Below are positions 23,730-35,935 of a stretch of DNA of 64,000 nt, in pieces. Below the pieces are notes generated by a model. The model made no database searches. It was not told the DNA's origin and worked only from the letters and a program-made list of their open reading frames with translations. Position 1 is the stretch's first letter. Every line of letters starts with the position of its first letter. A program made the translations under genes and the position numbers. The DNA comes from Xylogone sp. PMI_703. Lineage: Eukaryota > Ascomycota > Leotiomycetes. The DNA is taken from assembly GCA_021399445.1 (NCBI GenBank), contig JAJTUQ010000005.1, positions 2,356,001 through 2,420,000 on the forward strand, in the 5' to 3' direction.

Positions 23730-24588
23730 TCAACCCCATCTCTCCTCCAGAGCTGGCAGCGTGAGAGGCATGCGGCTCGTTCGGGTTGGTAGCGCCATGC
23801 TCGTGCCCTGCCGCATAGGGAAGACTGCCTTTCCGACAATTTTGGGGCGGGACCATGCTGAATTACAGAAGCGTCCACAGCGGTGTCGCGAGAAGAACGA
23901 GCGAATACCGTCCGGGCCCAGGTCGGCAGGGCCGTAGCTCCGCAACTGCGACATGATGACTGGGTCGGAAAGGATGCTACAGTAATAAGCTTGCCCGATC
24001 TGCTGCCTTGGATACGGTAGGCTGGGTAAGGTACTTACTATCCATCACTGTAGACGCCGCCCTGGAGATCGCAGAGCAGAAATTGGCCACCCGATGTGTG
24101 ATAAGAAAAGTGACTGAGCGCCTGAATCGCCTCGCCCCACGCGCCTCCAGTGATGTCGACCCTGAATTACAAACTGGTTAAGTGGGTTTCCCGATAGGTA
24201 ACCTTTGGCCATGGATGGAAGCTTACCAGCCAGTGTTACTGTTAAACTTCTCGTAGTTCTGGATCATCGGCTCGATGAGAGTCTTATGCTGCGACTCTTC
24301 GTACGTCCAAATCTCGGGGGTGTTGAGGAGGATCTTTCTATTGATGATTTTGGTATCGTGCCAGGCATCTATAATGGCTTGCGAGCGCCGGATGATTTCC
24401 ATCTCCTTGTCGAAGTAGTGATCCTCGTAGACGGAGCCTGTCTTGAACTCCTTAGACACGCACTGTTGGCCAGCACGCGCCCCTACGGTGTAGTGGCCCG
24501 CCCAGACATTCTTGAACGTGCCTGAAGCGAAGATTTCAGAGGTGTCGATTTCCGCACGGGACGAGTTATTCTGGCGCGCATACGCCAT
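23730..24588 (-). CDS. alpha-kinase (MHCK/EF2K family) domain protein
   Basis: Atypical protein kinase of the myosin heavy chain kinase/eEF2 kinase family. Exons 24588-24227, 24161-24039 and 23976-23730 join in phase to 243 residues, so the protein is little more than the kinase domain. Visible features are FASGTFKNVWAGHYT, then CVSKEFKTGSVYEDHYF (the ATP-anchoring lysine region) and TLIEPMIQNYEKFNSNTGWV. These are followed by IQALSHFSYHTSGGQFLLCDLQGGV with the conserved Asp, SDPVIMS and DLGPDGIRSFFSRHRCGRFCN, the zinc-binding His/Cys tail. All canonical elements appear intact. Substrate unknown. Fungal genomes often have lineage-specific expansions of such small alpha-kinases. Confidence 0.9.
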
Positions 24589-25400
24589 GGTATTGCAATG
24601 TATAATAGAGTTGACAGTGGAATAAGGTCGATATAATATACACTCCTGTCAGGCTGTCAAACAGTGCCTGAAACACGTATCTCACTCGCTTAATAGTTTT
24701 TCCACTGCCGAAAGCATAAAATGAGGAGAGCGGCTCGGTTGGTGATACAGTTTTGAGGTTGATCGCAAAGCTGTCCCCTAACGCTAGTAGCGTTCTGATC
24801 TCTGATTGGCTATCCTATTGTACGATGGATGGTGTCGTTCCGACCCACAACTTCCCATGATACTGTTATTACATCACGTGATCGCTTATTGAAATTGATC
24901 ACACGAGATGCACAATTCGCATAATTTCGAAGTCTGTACAGTATACAATGTATAATCAAGAGGCTAAAGCTCTAAGGCCATAATTAGGGTCAACCTGTTA
25001 CACCTGCTTTATAATTATACCACTATTCGTAGATAGTTTGTATTTTACATCTTTCTCTGCACATTACATGTTTTACTAAACCCTTACCATGTATTATTAT
25101 TTAAGTGCACTTTCCTCTCTTTTTCATTTAATCTTACCTGTTTTAAAGTGATACTACTATTGTTATGGGCTAGTGAAGACGGAGGTTTACCGGTACACAG
25201 CTTAATAATTTACTTATGATTAACTACTCGTGGAGCCTTAATAGTTACTTCAATTGCAGACGCTTAATTATTGGTGGACGGATAGCCATAGTTGTGTAAC
25301 GTCACTATAATTGCCAAGAGGGTTGTTCAAGTGCGGAGGTGTAGAACTTCAAATGCTTCTCTCCTGCATCATAGAAGTGGCCGCTAACAAAACAGCCACG
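24589..25400. other. intergenic region between divergent genes
   Basis: Shared upstream region of the alpha-kinase and the MATE-like gene. It contains a perfect 10-bp palindrome ATCACGTGAT at 24873-24882, a CACGTG E-box of the kind bound by bHLH factors, and the second repeat copy at 25067-25152. No gene seen. Confidence 0.4.
25067..25152 (+). repeat. dispersed repeat, copy 2 (partner at 21390-21470)
   Basis: CATGTTTTACTAAACC, CCATGTATTATTAT and CTTACCTGTTTTAA match copy 1 in order and spacing, with mainly transition differences. It lies upstream of the MATE-like gene. Confidence 0.5.
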
Positions 25401-27094
25401 ATGCCATCAAAAAATGATGTGGCTGTCATAGCCAGTGATCTATCCGGAGTCGAATCGCATCAGCCTCAGGATTCTGATCGGATTTCCCAATCGGAACAGG
25501 ACGTTGTCTGGAACAAAAAATGGTGGTCTCGAGAACGGTAATAATGACTGCGTTCCCGATACGAATCGCGAGCTGACTGAGTATTTTCTAGATATGCCGG
25601 TGCACTTATCTTCAATCTCTGTGCCTTTCTCCTTCCTGCCTTGTATGCTACATTGTCTAAAATATGGGTGGCCGATTTCGATGCATCTCTGGTAGTCACG
25701 ACCGATGTGTACACATATATTGGAGTTGTGGCAGAGGTACTTAATGAAGGACTCCCTCGAGCTGCTTGGGTCATCATTGGTGACAAGAGTTCTCGCACAC
25801 TACTCTCTCGATACGGGCTCGCACACACGCTCATCCTCTTCCAAGCTCTTCTGGGTCTCCTTATGAGCGTTGTATTCATATCGGCAGCTAGTAGTTTTGC
25901 AAGCAGCTTCGTACCCTCCGAAGTGAGGGGCGTAAGCTTGACATACGTCAGAATAAGTTCCTTCTCTGCACTCAGCTCGGCAATTGAAACAGCTGTTGCC
26001 AATGCGACGAGGGCTTTGGATCATCCTGATGTTCCTTTGATTATCAGTTCTATCAAATTCATAATCAACATCATTCTAGACTTGTTAATCATATCTCGTT
26101 TTCATGTTGGACATTATAAACCCTCAATCAACACCCAGGCATCTATTCGGCTGGCCTGTGATATGTCTTCGGCAATTGTCGGACTTCTGTATCTGGTAAG
26201 TGCTATAACAGTCGGTAGGCATCGCAACGAGAGGCAAAAGTATCAGATGCTGCCAAATTTTAGAGCCTTGATGGTGCTCATCCGGCCTGGCTTTATCACA
26301 TTTCTGGAGTCCGCAGTTAGAAATGCATTGTACCTCTGGCTGGTAAGTAGTATAGTGTCTATGGGTGCAGACTATGCGACAGCATGGGGCGTCTTCAATA
26401 CTATTCGCTGGGGTCTGGTAATGGTGCCTGTACAAGCACTTGAAGCTACTACTTTGACATCTATAGGTCATCGCTGGGGGAAGTGGAGAAAATCAATAGG
26501 CGTGAACACGCTTCGAGCTAGATGCGATTGGAAGATTATCAGCTGTAAGTAAGATTCTGCATGGTTAATGTTAGGCTAATGATAACTTTAGATCTCATTC
26601 GACCTGCGTTAATATCTGTTGCAATTGCTCTTGCAGTTGAAATACCGCTGTGTCTCTTCCTATCGTTTTTGGGATGCCTTCCCTTTGCTCGATATTTGAG
26701 TGGCTCTGAGACGGTGGCACATATTACAGCTCATATGTGGCGGACAATCGATTGGTAACTGCACCCACGCTCCTCACTAAAGTATTGACTAACTCTAAAT
26801 TCGAGGTGCTATATATTCTATGCTACATCGACTCAGCTTGCTACCATACTCCTGGCCACTCGGCCGCGCTGGTATCTTTATCAATCACTTGTTTCTAATA
26901 TATTGTACGTTCTTCCGTGGGCAATCGTCTGCCAAACAGCCAATCTCAATGCCGATGATGCTTGGACCTATCATAGTCTTGTGTTTGGAGGAAGTCTGGT
27001 GTTCTCTTTCTTTGATGTCCTCCTTGTAGATATATTATGGGCTTGGAGGCTTCATTCTGGGAAAGCACGCTTGGAAGTGTTTCGGGGCACATGA
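25401..27094 (+). CDS. polytopic membrane protein, MATE-like exporter
   Basis: Exons 25401-25537, 25592-26544, 26592-26754 and 26806-27094 join in phase to 513 residues. The N-terminal 45 residues are soluble and end NKKWWSRER. The rest holds roughly twelve hydrophobic segments starting at [27 protein letters not shown]. The pattern [25 protein letters not shown], the loop [21 protein letters not shown] and the repeated half after [12 protein letters not shown] resemble fungal MATE/MOP-superfamily proteins, which export organic cations or drugs in exchange for ions. There is no clear single-residue hallmark, so the family call is tentative. An in-frame ATG upstream near 25350 would add about 17 residues. 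The ATG at 25401 was chosen for its better context. Confidence 0.72.
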
Positions 27095-27979
27095 AGGGAG
27101 AGATTAAATCATGAATAACCATCCTAGCAGGTAGTGATCCTACCAACTCTCAACCTTTAGTAAAGAAATAATACCTTATCAGATGACCATAGTCACATGC
27201 CATTCATTGTTACTCTCTCTAGTGAAACTGACTTGGCAAAGTCCAATGTTCATTTGATGTTATCGAAAACTTTCCGGCTGACTATATATTTCCTTCACAA
27301 CTGATGAAAGTAAATACAGTATAAGTTCGTTCTTCCGTGCAAGGGCTCTGGGGAGTGAGCCCTTGGGAAGGTCGAAAAAATTGAAAAAGTTATACATATA
27401 TGTATATAAGGCCAATTATTGTCTATAAGTTGTGAGGCTTAAAATAGCTGATATATTCGACTATTTGAGTGAAATATATGAAATATAATTCGTCGTCCTG
27501 AGGTTGTCTATTGACTCCGCGGAATGAATCGCGCTACTCGATGTTTCCGCTTCATTCCGCGGGGTGCTCCAGTAGTTTCAGCCACCTCCGCACACTATCA
27601 GTCATATCCCCTGAATTGGATGATGCACTCAAAACTCGGAGTTGAAGATAATGAGCAATTGATAGCAATTTTTGCTCTCGGGAGGCTATATTATATACCA
27701 CCTACCTCAATTTCTCGGTCTCAATTCGAGATCCGAGAAAAGTTCGGATCAGGGATTTGAATCGCCGACTGCATAGGGTCCTGGTCCAATTCCACTCCTT
27801 GGTTGAAGTAGCCAAGAGCTTTCCATATGACGAAGCTAAGGAGAATAGTAATATATATTTGATGTCGGGCCCCCTGGACGATCAACCCTCATTATTCAAC
27901 GCAGAGTAGTCTAAGCTTATCTCGTCCATCAGCGTTAACCCCTTTTAGGCTCTCTATCAAATAGGCACGTGTGGTTTCA
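27095..27979. other. intergenic region upstream of the MFS gene
   Basis: AT-rich with no gene supported. It holds a TATACATATATGTATA palindrome at about 27392-27407 and the CCGCGG inverted repeat at 27517-27562, listed separately. Confidence 0.4.
27517..27562. promoter_or_regulatory. paired CCGCGG sites in an inverted repeat
   Basis: CCGCGGAATGAA at 27517-27528 is repeated exactly in reverse complement at 27551-27562, with 22 bp between. CCG/CGG triplets are the usual half-sites of Zn2Cys6 activators. One such activator lies just downstream of the adjacent MFS gene, and its own promoter has TTCCGCGG at 30241-30248. Binding is inferred. Confidence 0.45.
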
Positions 27980-29768
27980 ATGTCATCCAACACTTATAAC
28001 GATGATGTTGAGTCCAAAGCGTCTGCTCATGCTCATGAGTTCTCTCCGGATACTGAAACACGCAGCACGACCCTCAAGCTAGATCCCAACGGATATGAGC
28101 TTCGTCCTCAGCCCTCTGATGACCCCTTAGGTTAGCAGCGACGAAACAAGACCTTCTAAACTTACACTTAGTAACATATGTTAGATCCTCTGAACTGGCC
28201 TTCGTGGGCCAAACTTGTAGTACTACTGCAGGTTTCATTTCTAGGATTTCTGGGCCCCTTTTCTCAGGGCACCATTGTAAGTGCAAAGGCTCAGGCCTCT
28301 CCAATCTATCGTCATGTTGATGGAATGTGTAGAATTCCGCTTTTGGTCCTCTGTCCAAAGCTATGGGAGTCAGCGTTACAGTTGCATCTTATTCTACAAC
28401 AATAGCCATCGTGGTAGCTGGAGTCGCTCCATTAGTGTACTCGCCAATCTCCAACATCTATGGACGTCGCCCGGTCTATATAATCAGCACGGCTGTAGGG
28501 ATTGCTGCTAACGCAGGCTGTGCGGTTTGTAAATCCTGGGCGCCCCTGCTGGTTGCACGTGCCTGTGTGGGTATTGGGACGTCAGTTGGAATGGGTATAG
28601 GAGCATCGGTGGTCTCGGACATGTATTTCATGCATCAACGAGGACTGTAAGTCCGGCCATGGCTGATTTGTATTTTGAAAGACTAATATTTTCTGCTCCA
28701 GATACATGGGCATATACGTTGTCTTGTAAGTTAGCAATTCCTGAGATTTTCTTTAACTACTTAACACTGATAACATGAAGCGTTACGAACGGTGCACACG
28801 TTGCAGCAATAGTGGGTGGGTTCACGGCCAAATATGCTGGATGGCGGTGGTGTTACTGGGTACCAACAATAATCCTTGGAGCTACCTGGATTGTCAACAT
28901 ATTTTGTTTACCAGAAACGCTCTACCATCGAGACCCAATAACCGGAGCTTCCCAGGAACCGAAACGTTCACTTATTCAGCTGTTCAATTTCAAAGGAGTC
29001 TCGGTCAAGCGTCAGCCAAAGCTATGGGATATCACTCATTGCTTCATCATGCTAAAGTACCCTTCTGTTCTTTTGGCAGGATTCTACTATAGTATCGCTT
29101 TTGGTGCTGGAACCGTCCTGTTCGCAGTCACCGGCGCAGCAGCATTTGGTGGAATCTATGGATTTGACACGTCCCAGGTTGGATTGGCTATCGGGCTGTC
29201 CACCACTATAGGGTCCCTTCTCGGTGAATTGGTTTCTGGATCAGTCAGTGACAAATTCTTATACTTTGCCAATAAGCGGAAGGGAGGTAATGCGGATCCC
29301 GAAGCAAGGCTTCATGCTACATGGCCTGGGGCATTTATTCTACCAGCTGGGGTAATCATAGAAGGAGTATGTCTTCAATACAAAACGCACTGGTCCGGGC
29401 CTGTTATCGGTATCGGTATTGGGGCTTTTGGCCTTCAGATCGTTTCAACAAGTATTTTTGCCTATTTGACCGATTGCTACAAACCACAATCTGCTGAAAT
29501 TTCGACTTTGCTAAATTTTGGTCGTCTGACCTTTTCTTTCACTCTCGGCTTTTACATGGTAACTCAATCTTTGGCTTCCAATTATTGGACAGATTGCTGA
29601 TTCACTATAAACTAGACACCATTTGCTCACGAGACCACTTACGGTATTGCATGGGCGGTTATTGCTATTATTACTTTCGCTCTATACGCTGGGGTTGTGC
29701 TTCTGATGTGGAAAGGTGCTGAATGGAGGAAGAAGTTAGGCAGACCCAGCTTCGACCGAGATCTGTAA
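27980..29768 (+). CDS. MFS transporter, DHA1-type exporter
   Basis: Exons 27980-28130, 28185-28276, 28333-28646, 28702-28725, 28781-29558 and 29616-29768 join in phase to 503 residues. The sequence has DDPLDPLNWPSWAKL before helix 1, SNIYGRRPVYII in loop 2-3, and ARACVGIGTSVGMGIGASVVSDMYFMHQRG in helices 4-5. ATWIVNIFCLPETLYHRDP marks the central loop. These are the DHA1 multidrug/metabolite exporter hallmarks. A 24-bp micro-exon (YMGIYVV) is unusual but shared with the transporter at 39836-41816, which has matching exons of 92, 314, 24 and 153 bp, so the two are paralogues. The Zn2Cys6 gene immediately downstream on the same strand may regulate it. Confidence 0.92.
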
Positions 29769-30423
29769 TCGACTTCGGCATGAGATGTTGCGAGTCGTTA
29801 CCCTAGTCACTGCGAATTTGTGTTACCGTTGATTGTTTATTTGACATGGAGGTATTCAATCTGTCTTCCAATAAGCTAATATTGTTCCAATAGAAACTGT
29901 ATTTACAATGTATGCCCAAGCGTGGCTCGAATTAAAGTTTCGCTCATCCTCTTTCAAGTAGATAAAACGAGTAGAAAACGAAATGTGGCTATTGTTCACC
30001 ACGGCGAAAGTGGAAACTAACATGCTTAGAGACAGTCTAGATAAAAAAAAAAGTATCATTGCTCAGACTGCTTTTCCAGAGACTCTCAAGGTTCTGTCCT
30101 CTACCTGCCTCATAGTTAAAGAGTATGTGTGTCCTTTTTACTAAATAATAAAAGCAAAATGTATCCAGTTAAGCACGTGGTAAAAGAATAGTTCATCTAT
30201 ACACGAGGTTGACTCGATACCTATGCCCCGAATTCACTTATTCCGCGGTTCGCCTCCTGGCTAACGCTTATACCGGAATCCCCGCAAATTCGGGAAGCGA
30301 CCTGGCTTCTCCACAACCCCAGCTTTTGGATCACTAAACAGCGTGGAATCTAACATAATCTTCTCCGCGCTTCCGATCCGAGATACTTCAGCAGCTTGAC
30401 CGAATCTTGCTCCATCCGCAATC
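29769..30423. other. intergenic region
   Basis: No gene. TTCCGCGG at 30241-30248, about 175 bp before the downstream activator, repeats the motif found ahead of the MFS gene. Confidence 0.45.
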
Positions 30424-32769
30424 ATGGCCGAGGAACGGATTAAGAGACGGAGACTCCCTTCACGACAGGCGTGTCTGGGCTGTCGAAAGAGGAAACACCG
30501 CTGTGATGGCGAACGCCCCCAGTGCGGAAACTGTCGCAGCCGCTGGATTACATGTGAATATGTATCCGATGCTACGCTTCCATTGTCCCTAGCTCAGTTA
30601 GTCTTGCTTCTAAAAATTGCCTCTAAACACAAAACTAATTTTACATTAAGGGTTCCCAAGATAGCGAATAGCCCCGGCCAAGGTTCTGCTTCTGAAGTAC
30701 GAGATGTAGCCCCTTCTTTAGCCACAGAGAAAGAGCTATCCCAACATGCAACTTCGATATCACTACCTAGTTTATCTCTGAATACTGAGGCTAACACTCA
30801 AGACACCGTCTGGGTCTCATCAACACACCTCTCAGGAGTGGCACGAGGCACTCCCCTACCTGGAAGAGCATTGTTCCAATCAGGTAGTGTTGAGCTGGTG
30901 ACCGCGGATCAAAGACATAGCAATTCAAGAGCCTCATCCCCGAGTGATTCTGGTGGACCAGATGGGTACTTTGGCGACTCGTCGACGTTTGCTTTTGTAT
31001 CAAAGGTCCAGCCCGAGTCTAAAAACGAGACAGGGGTTCATCTACGTAATGCTAGGCCTCGAAAGAGCTCAATCTCGAATTTTGTGACGAATGCAGAAGA
31101 TAATGCTGAAACTAGTCCTGCATTTAACGAAGCTGATTATAAGCTTCCTGATCGCCAACTGGCGGATAGCTTAGTTGATGGATATTTCGAACGAGTGCAT
31201 CCGCTTTACCCATTTGTCCATGAGACAAGTTTTAGGGCTGATTATGAGAGAGTATGGACCAGGTCTTCGGTATCGGCTCTCCGACCATCTTGGTATGCGC
31301 TTCTTAACATTATATTTGCTCTTGGGTGTGAATTTTGCGATGCCTTCCAAGACGGCGAAGTGATGGCAACTGTTCGGCCCTTTGTAACGCGTTCTCGGAA
31401 CATCATCTTCTCTCACGTCTTTAAGAAAGGAAACCTAGAACTTATTCAGTCCCTACTTCTGATGTCACACTATTTACAAGGTACACTTGAACTCAATGAA
31501 TGCTGGAACCTTGTCGGGTTGATGATCCGGACCGCTTTCACAATCGGTCTTCATTTAAACCCAGAAGTGTTCTCACTCAAGGCCATAGAAATTGAAGTCA
31601 GGAAACGTGTTTGGTGGGGCTGCGTCATCATAGACCGTACTCTGAGCATGAAATTTGGTCGTCCTACGTCAATTCAAGCAGCAGATGTATATGATGTCCC
31701 GTATCCACTATCAGTTGACGACCAATATATCCATGACGACTCACTTACACCTCGACAGCCCGCTGGTAATCCGTCCAACACAGCATTTTTCATCCATACT
31801 ATCGAATTATCGAAAGTAATTGATGGCATACTTAGAGACTTATATGGCACTAATAGAAGGGCTCCTCGACAAGATACGGGGCTATTCGAAAGTATCAGTC
31901 AATATCAATTCATCAGCCGTGCAGTAATGCTGGATGGACAACTTCGAGCATGGTGGAAAGATGCCCCAGCACATCTTCAGCCGGATGCTATTCCTGATGG
32001 TCGAACATTCAAACGCCAACAGATGGTAATGCGTGTGAGGTGAGTACTTTACATTCCATTATATTTGGAGTATACTGACTGAAAATACCAGATATTTACA
32101 AATACGAATCCTGCTCCAACGACAGTTATTTCTCATGTTTAGTCGGCAGAATATTGAGGATCATTTCCTCCGAAGTATCGCTATTGCCGGTTCTCAGACT
32201 TGCATATACGCAGCCCGTGAGACGGTTAAAATTATTCATAGCCATTACCACTGCGGGCATCTTAACTCTCTGTGGTACAATCTTCACTGTAGGTTAATGT
32301 CTACAAACTCTTTTTTGCTGTATCATACTCATAGTTACTAGATATCTTTACTTCCATGGGAGTGTTGCTTCATGTCCAAAGTATGGATAAGCAGCGGTTG
32401 GAAATGTTAGGTATCCAACCTGATATAGAGACTTTGGATTGTGGCATGGAATTTTTGCGATCTGCTGCGAATACTAGTAGTTTGGCCGCGAAATATGTCA
32501 TGATGCTGCAGCATGTCCGGAACAGGACCAAAACAGATAATGCAAACAACGGGTCCATGCTCGGACTTGATTCCCAAATGAGCAACCTTAATACACCGCA
32601 CATGCAACCATTATCTTCAGAGCAGCTACAGTTGCAAGCACAGGAACTACGAAATCCCCTGGGAGATATTGACTTGGATGGCATGAACTTTGATGACTTT
32701 TTACTTGGTACAGGGTTGCCACAGGATGTGCTCTCATTTGAGTATCCCAATAGTGGCTTTTTCTTATGA
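30424..32769 (+). CDS. Zn2Cys6 transcription factor with fungal-specific domain
   Basis: Exons 30424-32039, 32092-32288 and 32342-32769 join in phase to 746 residues. The zinc cluster lies at residues about 16-45: CLGCRKRKHRCDGERPQCGNC, then ITCEYV. A serine-rich linker precedes the fungal_trans region: YFERVHPLYPFVHETSFR, LNECWNLVGLMIRTAFTIGLH and RVWWGCVIIDRTLSMKFGRP. This is the same layout as the activator at 5.5 kb, with similar phrases (YPFVHW, CWNVVGL, LDTVLSMTLGRP), so these two belong to one subfamily. The tail GDIDLDGMNFDDFLLGTG is acidic and resembles a nine-residue activation motif. It follows the MFS gene on the same strand. Confidence 0.92.
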
Positions 32770-33003
32770 TGGGGTATAAACTAGCTGCGTTATGGTGGCG
32801 TTAGTCTATATGTTTTTCTTTGCTCTATGAGGTACTTGGAACTGTAAATGTACCAGACTTACAGTAACTATTCAGTAAGAAAATAAATCATATATTTTCA
32901 CAGAAGGTAGCAGAACAGAAAGAGTGGGAACTATCCTAAAATTAATTCAGAACTAGTAAACTTGAGTTATCTCAACAATAATGCTATTGAGGTAATTATA
33001 ACC

Positions 33004-34990
33004 TTATCTAGTAATCCCGGGCCAACCTTCGCGACCCAGTTTTATAGAGGCACTCACTACATCATTCCAGAATCTTACGCACTCTTCACGAAGTCCAAAC
33101 TCCCCACTACCCTCTTTCATTATATCCCAGCTTCCTTGTCGAGTAAGAACATTTAACATCCGATCCTCTCCCTCAAATTTACGCCAAGTCATACGTTCAC
33201 TTGAACTTGCAGCGAAGAAAATAAGTTGGTCTGCAAAAGTATAAGCAACCTTGAGGTCATCAGAAGTGAAGCTCTTATGGAGAAATGTGGGTAAAATATC
33301 GGCTGTATGTGTTGCCGGACAATCTTGTGGCCAATTCTTTGGCGTCCAACACAATATGTATTTATATAATACACGCTTCTTGCCAGCTGCAGACTTCGAG
33401 TTGATTAATGTGTTTGATAGCAGCTGTGTTACTGCATAATACTTGGCATGGCCTTCAAGAGCCATCCAGCAAAGGTCATCATCTGACATTCCGATGCTTA
33501 TACCTCTTTGATACCATTTGTATTTTTCCACCATTGATGCACTATATATATCTACGACTCTTCCGCGCAGATCTTTTATAGGAGGGACCCGGCCGTTAAT
33601 GAGAATGTGTTTGTTTTTAGCTGCTGAGGGGAAAGAGGCAAGTCTTAACCATGACTGCGAAACGAACGATCAGCTAGGGATCATGCGTTTACAAACATAG
33701 TTCGTTACCTCATTCTCACAGTGACCGAATATAATCTCTTCTAGTTTATCATCCCATAGACTTGGATCTTTGAGGACACTACGAGCATCATACGTTATAG
33801 TGATATCATCCCAAGTGGGTCTGAACGCACTGCGAGCAAAGTTTGTATGTAATATGAGCGACTCAACAGGTATCTGACGAAGCAATGAGACAGTCTCTTC
33901 CGTATTTCGAGGAACACCGCACTTATCACAAATCGAATCGAACCAAGTCTGAGCCTCTGAAGCTAGGATAGGATGATGTGCGAAGACCGTAGTGGAAGAA
34001 AGGATCATGCGTGGGACTTTGACATGGAGATGACGGAAAAGGGCAAGGTAGTTGAGAATAACTAACAGCGTCAAAAATAGATAACAAGTCTCTGGATATT
34101 TACCTGCACCTACCTGCACCGGCAGATTCTCCAATTCCTGTAATGTTATCTGGATCACCACCAAAATTCGAAATGCGATTCTTTACCTAGTTCGGACAAT
34201 TAGTTTAGCTACTGGAGAGAATATTTTTACAGGTACCCATTGAAATGCCATATAAGTATCCAATAGACCAAGGTTACCCGTAGATCTGAATTCTGATGGG
34301 ACGTCCTCTTGTTTAGCTGCGTCAAGAGCGAGCTCTCTTGAATGTAAATAACCTAAAACACCTAGACGATAATTACATGTCACGACAATCAAAGGAGATC
34401 CAATTCGAACAGATCGTGCGACAAGCTCTGAGCCATCTGCATGCGTCAGAATACAGCCTAAGAACGAGAAAAGCGGGCTACTAACCATACAAATCTACGC
34501 CACCAGTTCCAGTCCACTGACCACCGCCATGAACCCAGACTAAAACTGGAAGCTTTTGCAGATGCCTCTTCCCTTGTGGCAGGAACTCCAACGGCGCAAA
34601 TACATTCAAGTTTAGACAATTGAATTCATCATGTATATCGCTCTGAACAGGGAAGCTGTATTTGCCCAGCTTCCCGAAAACCGGGATGTCTACGTTAAAT
34701 AACGGATCACTTGCTTGTGGGCATTGCGGCCCGAAGTTTGTTGCATCTTTGACGCCGATCCAGGGCACGGTTTCCGCCCTTGGAGACGCCCATCTATAAG
34801 GAATCTTTGCGAAGGGAATACCTAGACACTTAACCACATCGACAGAGCGATTATCACCGGCTGTCGAAGTCCTTGGATGGCACGTCTCTAGGCGTGCTCT
34901 GAGTTGCCCAATGTTCGTATCTAGCAGGATAGAATTCGCTTTTGAACTACGAATCCCATGAGAGAGATTATTGTGATTTTGATGATCCAT
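33004..34990 (-). CDS. type-B carboxylesterase
   Basis: Alpha/beta-hydrolase of the cholinesterase-like carboxylesterase family. Exons 34990-34486, 34436-34237, 34186-34114, 34061-33709 and 33654-33004 join in phase to 593 residues. Hallmarks in order: KCLGIPFAKIPY, FNCLNLNVF, the oxyanion HGGG in VLVWVHGGGQ, YRLGVLGYLHSREL, NLGLLDTYMAFQWVKNRISNFGGDP, and the nucleophile in ITGIGESAGA, just before the third intron. The catalytic His is probably in ATHTADILPTF. There is no recognisable signal peptide, so the enzyme is probably intracellular, unlike many secreted members. Substrate unknown. It converges on the Zn2Cys6 gene, only 234 bp away. Confidence 0.9.
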
Positions 34991-35935
34991 AACTGGTAAT
35001 GGCTGGCTTATGTCGACAGAATTTCTGATTAGTATGGGTTGGTCTTATTTCATAGCTCAAATCCGATCTGTTCAAATGATTACCGATTCGGAATACGGGG
35101 AGAAAGCGATATTGAAGTACGTTCATTCGGCAAGCGGGGCAATTTAAAGTTTGGAGCTTTGAATCATATCAACACAAATCAGTGCATCTATGGCATCGCT
35201 CTTCATAAATACTGTCCCACCATATGAGCAACAACTACAACTTCGACCGTAAACTACTTGAAAGAAGTGGCTTCTGTGTATTTACGTCCCAAATTACTAT
35301 TCGTCACCGCCACCGGGTTTAACTTTCTTTTAGCCTTCCTCCACCTCTTGGACTTGGGCTTTCTCATATGCTATCATCTAGTTAACTCTATGAAGGAACC
35401 TTTCATAGCCTAAAAATGATAAATTAAATATCATCAAAGTTTTGGTTGGTCCATGTCTTATATACCCCCTGGCCCACAGCTAGAGCGCCTTGAGAGAAGT
35501 TGCCTAAGTGAAATATCATCTTGGTCCTATGCTCTTCAATAGGCCGTGATGATCTTCCACTAAAACTGAAACCATGGGGAAGTACTTTGTACTAGCATCC
35601 CGGCTGCGCCGCACGTATACCGAGTCAAACAAGGGTCTTTAAGCTTAATCTTCTCGTAGAAGCCCCCCAATAGAGCATCGGCGTGATACTCTTCCGTTGT
35701 AATATTATCACAGCAGAGGTATGTTACGACCTCGGCCAAATCTAAAAGCATCGATAATAGCCTCATTCTATGTAATTGCAGAATACAGTTAAATGTGAAA
35801 AGATCCGTTGGATTTGTGCTAAATCACAAAGTTAACCCTACCATCTCAGGAGATACAGAGCATTCTTCACTCCCAGAATTATCATTCTATATACATGGAT
35901 TACCGCCGCCACCACTTTTCTCAGGCCAGCTTCAT
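34991..35935. other. intergenic region
   Basis: No gene I can support. A minus-strand ORF of 68 codons at 35560-35766 looks protein-like in composition but matches no family I know and has no convincing splice partners. Confidence 0.35.

Noticed and set aside
35560..35766. Possible small gene on the minus strand
   Set aside because: 68 codons without family resemblance, splice partners or a convincing promoter; left unannotated.
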